Assembly (NCBI GenBank): GCA_005801485.1 | Contig: SYDM01000037.1 | Span: 1 to 7,642 of the forward strand | Length of the DNA: 7,642 nt | Source of the DNA: Rickettsiales bacterium | GTDB taxonomy: Bacteria > Pseudomonadota > Alphaproteobacteria > Pelagibacterales > Pelagibacteraceae | Direction: 5' to 3' | In this document: one piece after another, positions 6,162 to 7,642 of the stretch | How positions within the stretch are numbered: position 1 is the first letter of the stretch | Layout: each line of letters starts with the position of its first letter | Program-made: the position numbers and the translations under genes | The notes under the pieces: generated by a model | Told to the model about the DNA's origin: nothing | What the model saw: the letters and a program-made list of their open reading frames with translations, nothing else | The model's database searches: none

Positions 6162-7355
6162 ATGAAAAAAAAGAAAAAAAAAATAGCCAAAAAAACTTTT
6201 TTTAAGAAAAAAAAATTTTTAAGAAACAAAAAAAATAAAAAGTTAAAAAATAAAGTAAGAAAAAATAAAAAATCTTACAAATCAAAAATTGTTAAGGCAA
6301 GAATTAAATATAAATCTAAGTTTAATGAAAAAGCCCAGAAAAAAAAAGTTAAAATTAGCGGTAAAACTAAAAAAGTAATACTTAAAATATTAAGAATTCA
6401 AGACAAGCTTAAATTTAATATCAATTTTAGTTTAGATAAATTTTTTTTAAGTTTTTTTCAATCTATCGCTTATACCATAGACAATTTTAAAATTATTCTA
6501 TCTGAAGAAAGAGAAAGAAAGAAACAACTTAAAATAAAATTAATGGAGATAGAAAAAATTGAAAATATTAAAAAAGCAAAAATGGAAAAAGAATTAGAGA
6601 AAAAAGAAAAAGAAAGAGAGCTTAAGGAACAATTTGCATTTGTAAGAGAAAGAAAAAAAGAATTGCAAAGATTTATTCGACTAGAACAAGCAGAAGTTCG
6701 TAAGGAACAATCAGAAAAACAAAGAAAATTCTTAGAACAAATTCGTCTAGAGAAGAAAATAGAACAATTTAGAAAACGAGAAGAATTAGAAATAAAAAAT
6801 TTAGAAAAATTTGTACTGAGCCAAGAACGAGAATCTTACGTCGAAGTTCAAGAAAGAATAGAAAAAATAAAACAAAAATACCAGGCTCTTCGTGATCAAA
6901 AAATCAGGGAGCGAGTTAAGCAACTTGGTATAAAAGTTGAAGAAGGTGAAGATCGTTCTACTTTATTAGAGAAGGAAAGACATTACAATCTTGAAAGACA
7001 AAAAATTGAATTTGCTTTAGAAAGTTTTTATAGATCTGCCCACAGTTTATGTTTTCAGCTTAATAAGAGATATATACCCAAATACTTGAACATACTAAGA
7101 GTCATTGACAGAAGATTTGAAACAGGTGAAATATTTATTAAATGGGACGAAGCAGTCGATGATGACTGGTTAATACTTATTTATATTAAAAATAATTCTC
7201 CTACCGAAGGTATAGTGATAGAGGATAAGACTAATTCCGAAAAACATGGTTCACATGATTTCCAAACGAATGAAATTTTTAGAGCTAGTGACTTTATGGT
7301 TGATGCTTTGACGAATTTATTAGATCAAGAGAGAAAAAAAAGAAAAGCTAGTTAA
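6162..7355 (+). CDS. Unrecognised Lys-rich coiled-coil protein
   Basis: I do not recognise this 397-residue protein. Three parts can be seen. Residues 1-80 are extremely basic: 29 Lys and 3 Arg in the first 60, with a single acidic residue. Residues 81-113 are more hydrophobic (KFFLSFFQSIAY at 93-104). Residues 114-280 are a long charged Glu/Lys/Arg-rich stretch with regular Leu/Ile spacing, almost certainly a long helix or coiled coil. Residues 281-397 look globular, with Trp, Tyr and Cys, an acidic WDEAVDDDW (328-336) leading into the strand LILIYI, and a basic tail RKKRKAS. There is no signal peptide. The basic arm could bind nucleic acid, ribosomes or acidic membrane surfaces; this is inference from charge only. 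The gene lies 27 bp after cfa and may share its transcript. Its 5' end is full of A runs, so frame errors in sequencing or expression are conceivable, but the frame stays open throughout. The ATG is the first in frame before the basic arm. Confidence 0.8.
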   Translation: MKKKKKKIAKKTFFKKKKFLRNKKNKKLKNKVRKNKKSYKSKIVKARIKYKSKFNEKAQKKKVKISGKTKKVILKILRIQDKLKFNINFSLDKFFLSFFQSIAYTIDNFKIILSEERERKKQLKIKLMEIEKIENIKKAKMEKELEKKEKERELKEQFAFVRERKKELQRFIRLEQAEVRKEQSEKQRKFLEQIRLEKKIEQFRKREELEIKNLEKFVLSQERESYVEVQERIEKIKQKYQALRDQKIRERVKQLGIKVEEGEDRSTLLEKERHYNLERQKIEFALESFYRSAHSLCFQLNKRYIPKYLNILRVIDRRFETGEIFIKWDEAVDDDWLILIYIKNNSPTEGIVIEDKTNSEKHGSHDFQTNEIFRASDFMVDALTNLLDQERKKRKAS

Positions 7356-7362
7356 TTAAAAA

Positions 7363-7388
7363 TTTTATTAAGTTTTCTTAATTTAAAA
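7363..7388 (+). terminator. Weak hairpin after the coiled-coil gene
   Basis: ATTAAG (7367-7372) and CTTAAT (7377-7382) form a perfect 6-bp stem with loop TTTT. Four further T:A pairs (7363-7366 with 7385-7388) are possible if two T are bulged. It sits 7 bp after the stop. No clean U-tract follows and the stem has one G:C pair, so it is at best a weak terminator or a 3'-end stabiliser. Confidence 0.3.
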
Positions 7389-7466
7389 AATATATGTTCT
7401 TAAAAAGATTATATTTAAGTCATATATTTGTCATGATTAGTATTTAAATTACAGTTCATACAATCA

Positions 7467-7595
7467 ATGAATAAAAAAAAAAAAATAAAAATTAAAGTTA
7501 AAAATAGAAGATTTAAAAAATTATCTATGTTTGAATTACAAAACCAAGTTGAAAGTGGTTTCTGGGGCAACTGGGTTAGTCGAAGAAGTATTTAA
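7467..7595 (+). CDS. Probable 42-residue Lys-rich small protein
   Basis: I translated this ORF by hand: ATG at 7467-7469, 42 sense codons, TAA at 7593-7595. Residues 2-18 are strongly basic (MNKKKKIKIKVKNRRFKK). Residues 19-42 are different, with LSMFELQNQ, two Trp in GFWGNW (31-36) and a basic end VSRRSI. The aromatic, mixed-polarity second half is not what random AT-rich DNA usually encodes and suggests a real gene. It begins 111 bp after the coiled-coil gene on the same strand. No Shine-Dalgarno or clear promoter is visible, as for the other genes here. A run of 13 A (7473-7485) lies in the first codons, so the exact frame depends on that count. The function is unknown. The basic arm would suit RNA, DNA or ribosome binding, which is inference only. 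The remaining bases to 7642 hold no feature I can support. Confidence 0.5.
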   Translation: MNKKKKIKIKVKNRRFKKLSMFELQNQVESGFWGNWVSRRSI

Positions 7596-7642
7596 CTTAA
7601 TTCTAATATTACCAAATCAAGTTATTATAATATCTGCAAAAA

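Noticed and set aside
6162..6400. Histone H1-like or nucleoid protein identity for the basic arm
   Set aside because: The arm lacks the Ala/Pro/Lys repeats typical of such tails and is attached to a long coiled coil and a globular domain. Lysine richness alone in an AT-rich genome is not evidence of family.
7410..7433. TATATT and TTGTCA hexamers upstream of the small ORF as its promoter
   Set aside because: TTGTCA (7428-7433) has no -10 at proper spacing, and TATATT (7410-7415) has no -35. They do not form one promoter.
7626..7631. TATAAT on the plus strand as a promoter of a gene beyond the window
   Set aside because: The hexamer is perfect but no -35 lies at 16-18 bases, the downstream gene cannot be seen, and such hexamers are frequent by chance here.

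Overview
The window is strongly A+T-rich (roughly seven bases in ten by eye). It has very short intergenic gaps, Lys/Asn/Ile-rich proteins, almost no G or C at third codon positions, and no Shine-Dalgarno-like motif before any start. It also encodes a small membrane J-domain protein of the alphaproteobacterial TimB/Pam18 type. Together these suggest a streamlined marine alphaproteobacterium of the SAR11 (Pelagibacterales) kind. That placement is inferred from composition and gene style, not from a marker gene.

Layout. Positions 1-291 (minus) hold the N-terminal 97 codons of an exported protein that runs off the left edge. A 150-bp gap with small AT palindromes and a tandem heptamer follows. 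Positions 442-2517 (minus) encode an oligopeptidase B / prolyl-oligopeptidase-family serine peptidase (ptrB). Diverging from it after only 18 bp is a membrane-anchored J-domain protein (2536-3051, plus). Its stop codon overlaps the stop of a convergent family-9 glycosyltransferase (3048-4007, minus). That gene diverges, over 49 bp, from a plus-strand cluster: a dihydrodipicolinate synthase/N-acetylneuraminate lyase-family aldolase (4057-4941), a cyclopropane-fatty-acyl-phospholipid synthase (cfa, 4944-6134), an unrecognised Lys-rich coiled-coil protein (6162-7355), and a probable 42-residue Lys-rich small protein (7467-7595).

How the genes fit together. No single pathway links them. The peptidase recycles peptides, the J-protein probably serves a DnaK-type chaperone at the inner membrane, the GT9 enzyme probably acts in lipopolysaccharide or other glycan assembly, and Cfa modifies membrane phospholipids. 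The aldolase and cfa are 2 bp apart and are probably co-transcribed and translationally coupled, although no biochemical link is obvious. Strand switches are frequent. The divergent gaps are so short that the best promoter candidates overlap or sit inside the neighbouring coding sequence.

No mobile element, CRISPR array, rRNA or tRNA was seen. Most of the window looks like ordinary core genome. The parts least explained by known families are the coiled-coil gene and the small ORF at the right end.
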